Shown here: piece by piece, positions 55,134 to 63,381 of the stretch
Numbering within the stretch: position 1 is the stretch's first letter
Layout: each line of letters opens with the position of its first letter
From: Candidatus Thiodiazotropha sp. LNASS1
GTDB taxonomy: Bacteria; Pseudomonadota; Gammaproteobacteria; Chromatiales; Chromatiaceae
Assembly: GCF_964212655.1 (NCBI RefSeq)
Contig: NZ_OZ156465.1
Coordinates: 744,001-808,000, forward strand
Length of the DNA: 64,000 bases
Reading direction: 5' to 3'
Notes under the pieces: generated by a model
The model's database searches: none
What the model was told of the DNA's origin: nothing
What the model saw: only the letters and a program-made list of their open reading frames with translations
Program-made: the position numbers and the translations under genes

Positions 55134-55418
55134 ATGAGAAACCATTTCACTGCCGAAGACATCCCACAGATGGCGCCCACTTTCCGTTTTCAATGGGAAG
55201 AGGCCCAGGACTGTCATGTAATCCTCTATCCCGAGGGTATGGTCAAACTCAATCATGCCGCCGGAGAGATCCTAAAGCGATGTGACGGTGAAGCGAGTGT
55301 CGCCACTATCATTGACGACCTGAAGTCAGCCTTTCCTGAAGCAGAGCTCGAAGCCGACGTCTATCAATTTCTGGATACCGCTTATGACAACCAATGGATC
55401 CGACACAAGCCCGCCTAA
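55134..55418 (+). CDS. pqqD: PQQ biosynthesis chaperone PqqD
   Basis: A 94-residue RRE-type peptide chaperone that delivers PqqA to Pqq[43 protein letters not shown] is the wing-helix region. It starts three bases after the pqqC stop and overlaps pqqE by 35 bases, so the two are translationally coupled. Confidence 0.94.
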   Translation: MRNHFTAEDIPQMAPTFRFQWEEAQDCHVILYPEGMVKLNHAAGEILKRCDGEASVATIIDDLKSAFPEAELEADVYQFLDTAYDNQWIRHKPA

Positions 55419-56541
55419 GCCACTCTGGCTGCTGGCGGAGTTGACCTACAAATGTCCGTTGCAGTGTCCCTACTGCTCCAATCCACTCGACATCGCCCGT
55501 TATAAGGACGAACTCTCCACCGAGGATTGGATCCGGGTGTTTCGTGAGGCGCGCTCCCTGGGGGCGGTGCAGCTCGGTTTTTCCGGCGGTGAAGCACTGG
55601 TGCGCAAGGATCTGGAAGTACTCATCGCGGAAGCGCACAAACTTGGATACTACACCAACCTGCTCACCTCCGGTGTCGGCATGGATGAGGCCCGCATAAA
55701 GGCCTTCAAAGAGGCCGGGCTGGATCATATCCAGGTCAGCTTTCAAGCCAGCAGTGAAGAGCTCAACAACTTCATCGCCGGCAACAACTCCTTCCGGCAC
55801 AAGCTCGAGATGGCACGGCTGGTGAAGAAGTACGACTACCCGATGGTGCTCTGTTTCGTCCTTCACCGGCACAATGAAGACCAGGTGGAGCAGATCCTTG
55901 AGATGTCTCACGCCCTTGAGGCCGACTACGTGGAACTGGCCACCACCCAGTACTACGGCTGGGCCCTGCATAATCGTGAACAGTTACTGCCTTCGCGCGA
56001 CCAGGTTGAAGCGGCGGAGGCGGTGGCCCACCGCTATCAGGAGAAATTCAAGGGCAAGATGCGAATCTTCTATGTGGTGCCTGATTACCATGAAGAACGT
56101 CCCAAGGCTTGTATGAACGGTTGGGGTGCTGTCTTCCTCACCGTAGCCCCGGACGGTACCGCCCTTCCCTGTCATGCAGCCGGCGAGCTGCCCGGGCTCA
56201 CCTTTCCCAACGTGCGTGACCACAGCATCGAGTGGATCTGGAACGACTCCTCCGACTTCAACAGGTTCCGCGGCTACGGCTGGATGAAAGAACCCTGCCG
56301 CAATTGTGACGAGAAGGAGAAAGACTTCGGCGGCTGCCGCTGCCAGGCCTACCTGCTGACCGGTGATGCCGCCAATGCCGATCCGGTCTGCAGCAAATCG
56401 CCCCATCATGAACAAATCGTCAAAATGGTCAATGAAACGAACATCCCACGCGAGCCCGACACCGCACCCCTGGTGTTCCGCAACATGCGCAACTCGAAAA
56501 AACTCACAGCCGCTAAATGGCCCAAGGCAAGCGGACAGTAA
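55384..56541 (+). CDS. pqqE: PqqA peptide cyclase, radical SAM
   Basis: A 385-residue radical SAM/SPASM enzyme. The [4Fe-4S] site is [10 protein letters not shown] (C24, C28, C31), and the C-terminal SPASM cysteines are visible around [38 protein letters not shown] and [10 protein letters not shown]. It forms the carbon-carbon bond between Glu and Tyr of PqqA. The start overlaps pqqD by 35 bases; a shorter start is possible but would cut the region before the first strand. No pqqF protease gene follows. Confidence 0.96.
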   Translation: MTTNGSDTSPPKPLWLLAELTYKCPLQCPYCSNPLDIARYKDELSTEDWIRVFREARSLGAVQLGFSGGEALVRKDLEVLIAEAHKLGYYTNLLTSGVGMDEARIKAFKEAGLDHIQVSFQASSEELNNFIAGNNSFRHKLEMARLVKKYDYPMVLCFVLHRHNEDQVEQILEMSHALEADYVELATTQYYGWALHNREQLLPSRDQVEAAEAVAHRYQEKFKGKMRIFYVVPDYHEERPKACMNGWGAVFLTVAPDGTALPCHAAGELPGLTFPNVRDHSIEWIWNDSSDFNRFRGYGWMKEPCRNCDEKEKDFGGCRCQAYLLTGDAANADPVCSKSPHHEQIVKMVNETNIPREPDTAPLVFRNMRNSKKLTAAKWPKASGQ

Positions 56542-56555
56542 CAGAAATGAAGAAT

Positions 56556-56858
56556 GCCGCAAATGGACGCGAATCACCGCCAATACACGCTAAATGTATT
56601 AGTCCGCAAATGAACGCTAATAAACGCAAATGTATTCATTGCAAATTGTTGAGTTGTAATAAACTATGGCAATGTTGAACTCTGAAGCGGTATCTTACTA
56701 AACTGGCCGTAGTAGATTTGTAGCCACAAGACCGCCAACCTCCCTTATGCACCATACGCCTGCGTTCTATGGGAAGGACTAAACAACATATTATTAGCGT
56801 TCATTTGCGGACTAATAGATTTTGCGGAAATTTGCGGTGAATTGCATCCATTCGCGGC
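56556..56858. repeat. Nested inverted-repeat element, family 2 (303 bp)
   Basis: Outer arms at 56556-56580 and 56834-56858 are imperfect inverted copies (GCCGCAAATGGACGCGAATC type). Inner arms at 56597-56623 and 56791-56817 are a perfect 27-bp inverted pair (TATTAGTCCGCAAATGAACG...). No ORF is inside. The core is shared with the element at 26960-27093. It lies between the convergent ends of pqqE and the peptidase gene. Confidence 0.85.
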
Positions 56859-56874
56859 TTGCGTTGATCTGAAT

Positions 56875-57840
56875 CTATAGCAGCTCACGCATTCGGTCGG
56901 TTTCTTCCACCAGTGCTGCCGCCATTGAAGGCTCGTCGATGATATGGCCTGCGTCAGGTACTTGTAGGAATCGTGAATCGGGGATGGCCCGATGCAGCAG
57001 CCAGGCCGATTCCATGGTACAGATGAGATCGAAACGGCCATGCACGACTGAGACAGGCATAACGGAAAGTGATCCGATACGATTGAGTATTTCGTTATTC
57101 TCAATGAAATAGCGGTGGCGGGCATAGTGTGTCTCGACTTTGACCTTTGCCAGCAATCGCTCTTGCTGCACTTCCGATTCCGGCGCTTTGTCAGCGTCTG
57201 CCGCACTTGGTGGCTTATGCCAGTTGACTATGCGACTGCCCCACTCTGACCATCTATGTGCAGCCTGCAGCGCGAGGATTTTGTTACTGCCATGAACTGC
57301 GGCGTGATACCAACTGATCAGGTTTTTCAGTTCCGTGTTATCCGGTAGCCCGTGCGACAGCCTGTCCCAGGCCTGCGGGAAGAGGCGCTTGAGACCTATG
57401 AAAAACCAATCCAGATCGGATTCACGCGCGAGAAAGGTCCCTCTTAAGATCATTCCAAGCACCCTGTCGGGATGGGAAAGGGCATAGATAAGCGATAAGG
57501 TTGCACCCCATGAACCGCCAAACAGCATCCATCGCTCGATTTCCAGATGGCGGCGGATCGTTTCCATATCCGACACAAGTTCCAAGGTACGGTTTTGCTT
57601 TGTCTCTCCCAAGGGCAGGGATTTTCCTGAGCCACGCTGATCGAAGAGAATGATTCTGTAGAAATCGGGATCGAAAAAGCGGCGGTGGTCGTCTGAACAG
57701 CCCGAACCCGGACCGCCATGGAGAAACACCACTGGAACTCCCTCTGAATTACCACACTCCTCCACATAGAGCTCGTGAAGCTGATCGACGCATATTGTAT
57801 ATACGCCATTGGGTTCGCTGGGAGGATAGAGTGATCTCAT
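56875..57840 (-). CDS. pip: Prolyl aminopeptidase (proline iminopeptidase)
   Basis: A 321-residue alpha/beta hydrolase. The oxyanion loop is VVFLHGGPGSGCSDDHRRFFDP, FDQRGSGKSLPLG follows, the nucleophile is S110 in LFGGSWGATLSL, and VVHGRFDLICTMESAWLLHRAIP with AGHIIDEP carries the Asp and His. Family S33 prolyl iminopeptidases cleave N-terminal proline from peptides. Its position after pqqABCDE on the opposite strand is probably incidental, though a role in finishing PqqA processing cannot be excluded. Confidence 0.93.
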   Translation of the reverse strand: MRSLYPPSEPNGVYTICVDQLHELYVEECGNSEGVPVVFLHGGPGSGCSDDHRRFFDPDFYRIILFDQRGSGKSLPLGETKQNRTLELVSDMETIRRHLEIERWMLFGGSWGATLSLIYALSHPDRVLGMILRGTFLARESDLDWFFIGLKRLFPQAWDRLSHGLPDNTELKNLISWYHAAVHGSNKILALQAAHRWSEWGSRIVNWHKPPSAADADKAPESEVQQERLLAKVKVETHYARHRYFIENNEILNRIGSLSVMPVSVVHGRFDLICTMESAWLLHRAIPDSRFLQVPDAGHIIDEPSMAAALVEETDRMRELL

Positions 57841-58006
57841 CAGTCACCTGCCTGGATCTGATTACTCGTCCGGCAACCAAATTTGTCTTGACCAAAGATA
57901 TGATACAAGCCCTGATCATGACGTATTTGATTGCTCGGCTGATTAAATTTGAATGGAGATTGAGTCATTAATCGATTCTACATTGAATCTTAAGGCCTCC
58001 GGAAAA

Positions 58007-58024
58007 GTGTCACAGCAGTGACAC
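58007..58024. promoter_or_regulatory. Palindrome GTGTCAC-AGCA-GTGACAC
   Basis: A perfect seven-base inverted pair with a four-base spacer, 18 bp in all, of the type bound by dimeric regulators. It lies in the pip-xoxF intergenic region, about 720 bases before xoxF and 170 bases from the pip start, so it may serve either gene. Confidence 0.35.
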
Positions 58025-58659
58025 ACAACATACTTCCACACTAAAAAAAATGAATCACATCTTTATCCCTTGCCGGGAAACGGGCAACTCAATGTAATCG
58101 GAACGTAAACAACTGTTTCGACCATTACGATCCGAATCGCACTTTACAGCCCTTGCATGCTTTTGGCTGAGTAGCTAAGGCTCTAGCTAACTCATTGAAG
58201 ATATTAGCGATAGACATGATGAACTCAGAGATGAATGCAGATTCCGCAGCTCTGACATAGATAGCTTCAGACTTACCTTATTAAGATTCTATTATAATAA
58301 AAACAAAAGGTTATCCAGACTTTAGAGAAATATTCAGACATTCATTGGCTAACACCAGCAAAAACAAGAGTGTCGTAAGGATTGTTGAATTCCTGCGCCG
58401 GCGAGTGATCTAACTGTTCAAGTGCCTGATTAGCTGCTCACCACAGGGGCAGCCGCGGATTGTTCCTGTCCGCGCCCATATTTCACACATCAAAGCAGCA
58501 GTTGCAACTCGATATATTTCGTTTGGCACACAAGTTGCTCTTTTGTGTTTGTCGCTCTGAAAGACTGCCTGTAATCGTGCGACAGGATCGTTCTAAATGT
58601 ACCAAATGTGAGGAGTCTATCGATAGCGAGGGAGAAGCTGAACCGACAAATTTCGATTT

Positions 58660-58681
58660 TATCCGGTCTCTATCCGGTCTC
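58660..58681 (+). promoter_or_regulatory. Tandem 11-mer TATCCGGTCTC x2 before xoxF
   Basis: Two perfect, directly adjacent copies of TATCCGGTCTC end 61 bases before the xoxF start. An 11-bp direct repeat places the two copies one helical turn apart, as expected for cooperative binding by a response-regulator-type activator. Confidence 0.4.
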
Positions 58682-58742
58682 TAAATCGATTAATTTTACC
58701 TTGTAGAGGCAGTCCCACAAATAAAACCCGAGGATACATACT

Positions 58743-60545
58743 ATGGTAAAAGCAAAACGCAAAGTTCTGGCGATATGCTTCACTGCCTCTGCAATGCTCA
58801 GCGCTGCAGGTGGAGTGACGGCAAATTCAGAACTGCTGAAAATGCAAAACAACCCAAACGACTGGGTAATGCCTAACGGCGATTATGCAGGTACCCGCTA
58901 CAGCAAACTGGACCAAATCAACACGAGTAACGTTAAGGACCTGAGGGTTGCCTGGACCTTCTCCACCGGCGTTCTTCGTGGTCATGAGGGCGGCCCCCTG
59001 GTACTCGGGGATGTTCTGTATATCCACAGTCCGTTTCCCAACAAGGTGTTTGCCCTTGACCTGAATGATGACGGCAGAATCCTCTGGAAGTATGAGCCGA
59101 GGCAGGACACCAGCGTTATTCCGGTTATGTGTTGCGATACCGTCAACCGCGGTCTGGCCTATGGCGACGGAAAGATCATTCTTTCACAAGCTGACACCAC
59201 ACTGGTGGCCCTGGATGCAAAGACCGGCAAGAAAATCTGGTCCGTGAAAAATGGCGACCCGTCCAAGGGCGAGACCTCCACTGCGGCTCCCATGGTGGTA
59301 AAAGACAAAGTCTTTATCGGTATCTCCGGTGGTGAGTTCGGTGTGCGTGGCTCCATGACCGCCTACAATCTCAAAGACGGCAAACTGGCATGGCGCGCCT
59401 ACTCCATGGGACCGGATAGCGATACCCTTCTGGATCCTCAGAAGACTACCCATCTCGGTAAGCCGGTAGGAAAAGACTCCGGTATCAATACCTGGAAGGG
59501 TGACCAGTGGAAGATCGGTGGCGGTGCCACCTGGGGCTGGTATTCCTATGATCCGGACCTGAACCTGATGTATTACGGTTCCGGTAACCCCAGCACATGG
59601 AATCCGGTTCAGCGTCCCGGTGATAACCGTTGGTCGATGACCATCTTCGCCCGTGACGTGGATACCGGCATTGCCAAGTGGGTCTACCAGATGACTCCGC
59701 ATGACGAGTGGGACTATGATGGCATCAATGAAATGATCCTGGTCGACCAAAAGATCAAGGGCAAGATGCGCAAGGCCCTGGTCCACTTCGATCGTAACGG
59801 TTTCGGCTATACCATGGATCGCGCTAGCGGCGAACTGTTGGTTGCAGAGAAATTCGATCCTGCGGTCAACTGGGCGACCCATATCGACATGGACACCGGT
59901 CGTCCACAGGTCGTAGCCAAGTACTCCACTCATCAGAACGGTGAAGACGTCAACTCCACCGGTATCTGCCCGGCGGCTCTGGGAACGAAGGATCAGCAGC
60001 CCGCCAGCTACTCCCCGCGTACAGGACTCTTCTATGTACCGACCAACCATGTCTGCATGGACTACGAGCCGTTCCAGGTTTCGTATACCGCGGGTCAACC
60101 CTATGTGGGTGCAACCCTCTCCATGTACCCGGCGCCAGGCGGCACCCATCTGGGTAACTTCATCGCCTGGGATGCCGACAAGGGCAAGATCGTATGGTCC
60201 AACCCCGAGCCCTTCTCCGTATGGAGCGGCGCACTCTCCACGGCTGGTGACGTAGTCTTTTACGGCACTCTGGAGGGTTATCTGAAAGCGGTCGATGCCA
60301 AGACGGGTAAAGAGCTGTACAAGTTCAAGACCCCCTCCGGCATCATCGGCAATGTCAATACCTACATGCACAACGGCAAGCAGTATGTCGCGGTCCTCTC
60401 CGGACTCGGTGGCTGGGCCGGTATCGGTATGGCTGCAGGTTTGACCGACCCGACAGCCGGTCTGGGTGCTGTGGGTGCCTATGCATCGCTCAGCGACTAT
60501 ACCCAGCTGGGCGGCACACTGACTGTATTTGAACTGCCGAACTGA
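58743..60545 (+). CDS. xoxF: Lanthanide-dependent PQQ methanol dehydrogenase
   Basis: A 600-residue periplasmic quinoprotein oxidising methanol (and possibly formaldehyde) with PQQ and a lanthanide. The signal peptide covers about residues 1-27. Adjacent cysteines C130-C131 ([10 protein letters not shown]) form the ring disulfide, E198 (GGEFG) and N282 ([10 protein letters not shown]) are metal ligands, and the motif [11 protein letters not shown] gives the catalytic D324 plus D326, the extra Asp that marks XoxF against calcium MxaF (Ala there). Beta-propeller W-motifs are regular. Followed by a hairpin, then xoxG and xoxJ. No mxaF-mxaI is in the window. Confidence 0.97.
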   Translation: MVKAKRKVLAICFTASAMLSAAGGVTANSELLKMQNNPNDWVMPNGDYAGTRYSKLDQINTSNVKDLRVAWTFSTGVLRGHEGGPLVLGDVLYIHSPFPNKVFALDLNDDGRILWKYEPRQDTSVIPVMCCDTVNRGLAYGDGKIILSQADTTLVALDAKTGKKIWSVKNGDPSKGETSTAAPMVVKDKVFIGISGGEFGVRGSMTAYNLKDGKLAWRAYSMGPDSDTLLDPQKTTHLGKPVGKDSGINTWKGDQWKIGGGATWGWYSYDPDLNLMYYGSGNPSTWNPVQRPGDNRWSMTIFARDVDTGIAKWVYQMTPHDEWDYDGINEMILVDQKIKGKMRKALVHFDRNGFGYTMDRASGELLVAEKFDPAVNWATHIDMDTGRPQVVAKYSTHQNGEDVNSTGICPAALGTKDQQPASYSPRTGLFYVPTNHVCMDYEPFQVSYTAGQPYVGATLSMYPAPGGTHLGNFIAWDADKGKIVWSNPEPFSVWSGALSTAGDVVFYGTLEGYLKAVDAKTGKELYKFKTPSGIIGNVNTYMHNGKQYVAVLSGLGGWAGIGMAAGLTDPTAGLGAVGAYASLSDYTQLGGTLTVFELPN

Positions 60546-60568
60546 GGGATTGATATCCCATAGCTGGC

Positions 60569-60602
60569 GCCGCCACCCACCCCCTATGCGGTGGGTGGCG
60601 GC
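60569..60602 (+). terminator. Strong hairpin between xoxF and xoxG
   Basis: A perfect 13-bp GC-rich stem (GCCGCCACCCACC / GGTGGGTGGCGGC) with an eight-base loop lies 23 bases after the xoxF stop. No T run follows, so it may stabilise the xoxF 3' end or cause partial termination, lowering xoxG/J relative to xoxF. Confidence 0.75.
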
Positions 60603-60651
60603 TAAGTCCCAACATAGATACAACACCTAACTGGTTTCCATGAGGCTAAAC

Positions 60652-61122
60652 ATGCAGCGTAACAAGTTAAGTAAATCCCTAATAGTGGCGACCATCGCCC
60701 TTACCTACTCCTTCTCGGGCTACTCAGCTGCATCCAAGGCCGATTACAAAAATTTTGTACCTTCACCTGAGCAACCCTACTACTTCGAAGACGGCAAGGT
60801 CGACTTCGGCACCTATAACGGTTTTCGTCGTTATCATGCCGACTGCCATGTCTGTCACGGACCGGCCGGCATGGGCAGCTCCTACGCACCGGCACTGCTC
60901 GAGTCACTGAAAGTGATGTCCTATGGCGATTTCGTTAATGCAGTCGTCACAGGAAGGGAAGGAATGAACAATAGCGTGATGCCCTCTTTCGCAAAGAACA
61001 TAGATGTCATCAAGTATATTGCCGATATCTATGCCTATCTAAAGGCTCGCTCAGACGGTGTCATCGGGATGAACAGACCCGCGAAGTTTCCAAAAGTCAA
61101 AAAACTGATCGCGGACAAATAA
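60652..61122 (+). CDS. xoxG: c-type cytochrome, electron acceptor of XoxF
   Basis: A 156-residue exported monoheme cytochrome. The start is the ATG at 60652 behind GAGG; an ATG four codons upstream lacks one. A signal peptide (SLIVATIALTYSFSGYSAAS) is followed by YHADCHVCHGPAGMGSSYAPAL with the heme motif CHVCH; a Met in SVMPSFAK is the likely sixth ligand. Position directly after xoxF and length fit XoxG, the cytochrome cL-like acceptor. Confidence 0.9.
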   Translation: MQRNKLSKSLIVATIALTYSFSGYSAASKADYKNFVPSPEQPYYFEDGKVDFGTYNGFRRYHADCHVCHGPAGMGSSYAPALLESLKVMSYGDFVNAVVTGREGMNNSVMPSFAKNIDVIKYIADIYAYLKARSDGVIGMNRPAKFPKVKKLIADK

Positions 61123-61256
61123 ACAGGGATTCGGATATATCCCATCACTGCGGAGTCAAGCGTCAAATCTTGGGAACAGCAGCGGTGGGACCAATGTCCT
61201 ACTATCTATCTAACTATCTATCTGTCATATCATATGAGCGATCGAGGACTAGCATA

Positions 61257-62111
61257 ATGCCAACAACAGGTTCGTCGTTTTGCAGCAAAACGTTGAACCT
61301 GATTTTCTTCCTCTTGCCACTCATTCTGCTGCTGGCTCCACTCTCCGCCTGGTCTAAAACCACCTATGAAGCCAGAAACAAGGAGTATCTGACTGTCTGT
61401 GGCGATCCTAACCACATGCCCTTCTCGAATAAAAAGCTGGAGGGATTCGAAAACAGGATCGCCAAGCTCATCGCCGATGACCTGAACCGAACACTGCGTT
61501 ATCACTGGTGGCCACAGACCATAGGCTTTGTGCGCAACACACTTAGTATTCGTCTTTGCGATCTGGTAATGGGTGTCACTTCGGTCAACGAACTGCTACA
61601 GAATACCAATCCCTATTATCGATCGGTCTATACCCTGGTATATCGAAAGGACTCAGGACTGGCTCTCCGCACCCTCAATGCCGCAAAGCTCAATGATCTC
61701 AAAATAGGTGTCGTCGCAGGTACGCCCCCGGCTACCCTGTTGAGCAAATACGGTTTGCTGGATCAGGTCCGTCCCTATCAGCGTACTGTAGACACACGTC
61801 TTTACTCACCTGCCACCCGGGCAGTGGAAGACGTGGCGGATGGAACTATCGACGTCGCAGTGATCTGGGGTCCTATAGCCGGCTATGTGGCCTCCAGGCA
61901 GGAGACGCCACTCTCGGTGATTCCCCTGCCGGCAAAAGTGGACTCTGTTCCATTGGCTTTCAATGTCTCCATGGGCATCCGTCGTCGTGAATCGAATTGG
62001 AAACACCAGCTTAATCTTGAATTGGAAAAACTCTCTCCGAACATTGAGAAGATATTGCTTGAATACAACATACCTCTGCTGGATAGAGATGACAAACTGA
62101 TACAACATTGA
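61257..62111 (+). CDS. xoxJ: Periplasmic substrate-binding-type protein of methanol oxidation
   Basis: A 284-residue protein with signal peptide (LIFFLLPLILLLAPLSAWS) and an SBP_bac_3 fold: LTVCGDPNHMPFSNKKLEGFENRIAKLIADDL is the opening lobe, LNDLKIGVVAGTPPATLLSKYG the hinge, DGTIDVAVIWGPIAGYVA the closing strand. XoxJ is thought to help mature or activate XoxF. The start is the ATG at 61257 after GAGG; the longer frame upstream runs through a CTAT-rich tract. Its stop overlaps the next TTG start. Confidence 0.9.
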   Translation: MPTTGSSFCSKTLNLIFFLLPLILLLAPLSAWSKTTYEARNKEYLTVCGDPNHMPFSNKKLEGFENRIAKLIADDLNRTLRYHWWPQTIGFVRNTLSIRLCDLVMGVTSVNELLQNTNPYYRSVYTLVYRKDSGLALRTLNAAKLNDLKIGVVAGTPPATLLSKYGLLDQVRPYQRTVDTRLYSPATRAVEDVADGTIDVAVIWGPIAGYVASRQETPLSVIPLPAKVDSVPLAFNVSMGIRRRESNWKHQLNLELEKLSPNIEKILLEYNIPLLDRDDKLIQH

Positions 62112-62713
62112 AATCCGAATTCACACAAAGAGCGCTTGCAAAGCCACTCCATGGTGTGGTGTCCGTTCTGCTGCTGCTCGTCACGTCAATGACAGCTTAC
62201 TCTTCCGGAGCCCTACAAGAGAACCCCGAACACTTCTCAGCCGACGGCTATCGCATCGCCGAATTTCGCGCCCCCGTACCGGACTCAGTCCCAGCTGGAA
62301 CCACCATCACAACGCAGCAACTGCATACTCTGATCAAGCAGCAGCATGTGGTGCTGATCGATGTGATGCCGACACCGGTCAAACCCAAGGACCGGCCTGA
62401 CAACCTGTTATGGTTGCCACCTGCAAGGCAGAACATCCCAGATTCTCACTGGCTGCCCAATGTAGGCTATGGCGCCCTCTCCGATGAGTTGGATAGCTAT
62501 TTCAAAAACCATCTGAAGCGGTTTTCCAACGACGACAAAGGCACCCGGATAGTGCTCTATTGTCTTGCCGATTGCTGGATGTCTTGGAATGCCGCAAAGC
62601 GGGCGGCAACAGAGTACGGCTACACCAACATCTACTGGTACCCGGACGGGACTACCGGATGGGAAGCGGCCGATCTACCGCTTGAGAAAAGCGAAGCGAT
62701 ACCGATGCAGTGA
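62108..62713 (+). CDS. PQQ-dependent catabolism-associated CxxCW-family protein (rhodanese-like)
   Basis: A 201-residue exported protein. A hydrophobic signal (VVSVLLLLVTSMTAYSSG) precedes a rhodanese-like domain (LHTLIKQQHVVLIDVMPTP) whose active loop reads YCLADCWMSWNAAKRAATEYG, matching TIGR03865. The two cysteines here are C152 and C156, three residues apart, then Trp. The family accompanies PQQ-dependent alcohol dehydrogenases; a redox or maturation role in the periplasm is likely but undefined. The start is TTG, overlapping xoxJ by four bases. Confidence 0.88.
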   Translation: MKSEFTQRALAKPLHGVVSVLLLLVTSMTAYSSGALQENPEHFSADGYRIAEFRAPVPDSVPAGTTITTQQLHTLIKQQHVVLIDVMPTPVKPKDRPDNLLWLPPARQNIPDSHWLPNVGYGALSDELDSYFKNHLKRFSNDDKGTRIVLYCLADCWMSWNAAKRAATEYGYTNIYWYPDGTTGWEAADLPLEKSEAIPMQ

Positions 62714-62717
62714 GTTA

Positions 62718-63332
62718 TTAGTCAAGATAGTATGCAATGCTGCGGGCCAGTGAGCCCAGTCTCTCTTCAATCACCCTCGGACGGGTACAGAGGTGTTGAA
62801 TGAAATCTTCGCGTTCATCGAACATGCGCTGCTTGATCTCCATCTCCTTCTGCATCAGTGCCAGGCGCTCCTGTGCGGCTTGTGATGGATCCTCCTGCAA
62901 CTGGACCATCTCATCGAGCTCATGACTCAACCTGTTGGCGCGTGCCGCTTGACCACGGGCATAGCGGATAATGCCATCGAGTTTTTTCTTGCGTTCCTCA
63001 TTCAGTGTCTGAATAACGCCGGCAAACAGCAAAGTTAGCCTGGAATCCTTTTCTGAAGAATCCTGTTCAGCGGAAAATTCGGCAATTTCCGCATCGGCCG
63101 CATCCAGATCATAGTTCGACACAACGAACCGCTTTACCAGCCCTGATACCTCTTCGTCCTGTTCCCAAGCATGCTCCAGTCCCGCTATCGATGGCCCGGC
63201 CCACACTACGGCCGCGGGTATCTCGTGTACTAACGCCTGCTCACAAGGCCAGTCGGGCGGTCTCTCTTCCGCACCCAAGGGTAGTGTAACCGTGAAAACA
63301 AACAGCCACAGACAGTATCCAAACTTCTTCAT
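62718..63332 (-). CDS. Exported coiled-coil protein of the PQQ/ABC cluster
   Basis: A 204-residue protein with a clear signal peptide (GYCLWLFVFTVTLPLGAEE), starting after GGAG. The mature chain is largely helical and charged, with a probable coiled coil at about 105-185 (LNEERKKKLDGIIRYARGQAARANRLSHELDEMV ... ERLALMQKEMEIKQRM). Two cysteines, near the ends. No family recognised with certainty. It follows an ABC-2 permease gene by 46 bases on the same strand and ends four bases from the convergent CxxCW gene, so it is probably part of the alcohol-oxidation accessory export system. Confidence 0.7.
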   Translation of the reverse strand: MKKFGYCLWLFVFTVTLPLGAEERPPDWPCEQALVHEIPAAVVWAGPSIAGLEHAWEQDEEVSGLVKRFVVSNYDLDAADAEIAEFSAEQDSSEKDSRLTLLFAGVIQTLNEERKKKLDGIIRYARGQAARANRLSHELDEMVQLQEDPSQAAQERLALMQKEMEIKQRMFDEREDFIQHLCTRPRVIEERLGSLARSIAYYLD

Positions 63333-63363
63333 CTTTGAAAACTCCTCTTACGGCCGGTTGGCT

Positions 63364-63381
63364 TAGTGTTAACAGGCCCTA
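63364..63381. repeat. Single terminal repeat of the MITE family
   Basis: TAGTGTTAACAGGCCCTA equals the terminus of the 269-bp element at 22714-22982. Only one end is found here. It supplies the TAG stop of the ABC permease gene on the minus strand. Confidence 0.7.

Larger units (their letters stand above)
57841..58742. other. Long upstream region of xoxF (902 bp)
   Basis: Divergent region between pip and xoxF. It contains a 7-4-7 palindrome (58007-58024) and a perfect tandem 11-mer (58660-58681), both listed separately. AGGA at 58731-58734 precedes the xoxF ATG. A plus-strand ORF at 58460-58684 looks random. Confidence 0.5.

Noticed and set aside
58460-58684. ORF of 74 residues upstream of xoxF
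   Set aside because: No start signal, no domain, and it overlaps the tandem 11-mer region.
61200-61228. CTAT-type short repeats before xoxJ, considered as a phase-variable tract
   Set aside because: Only a few imperfect units, and they lie upstream of the best ATG (61257), so changes would not alter the protein.
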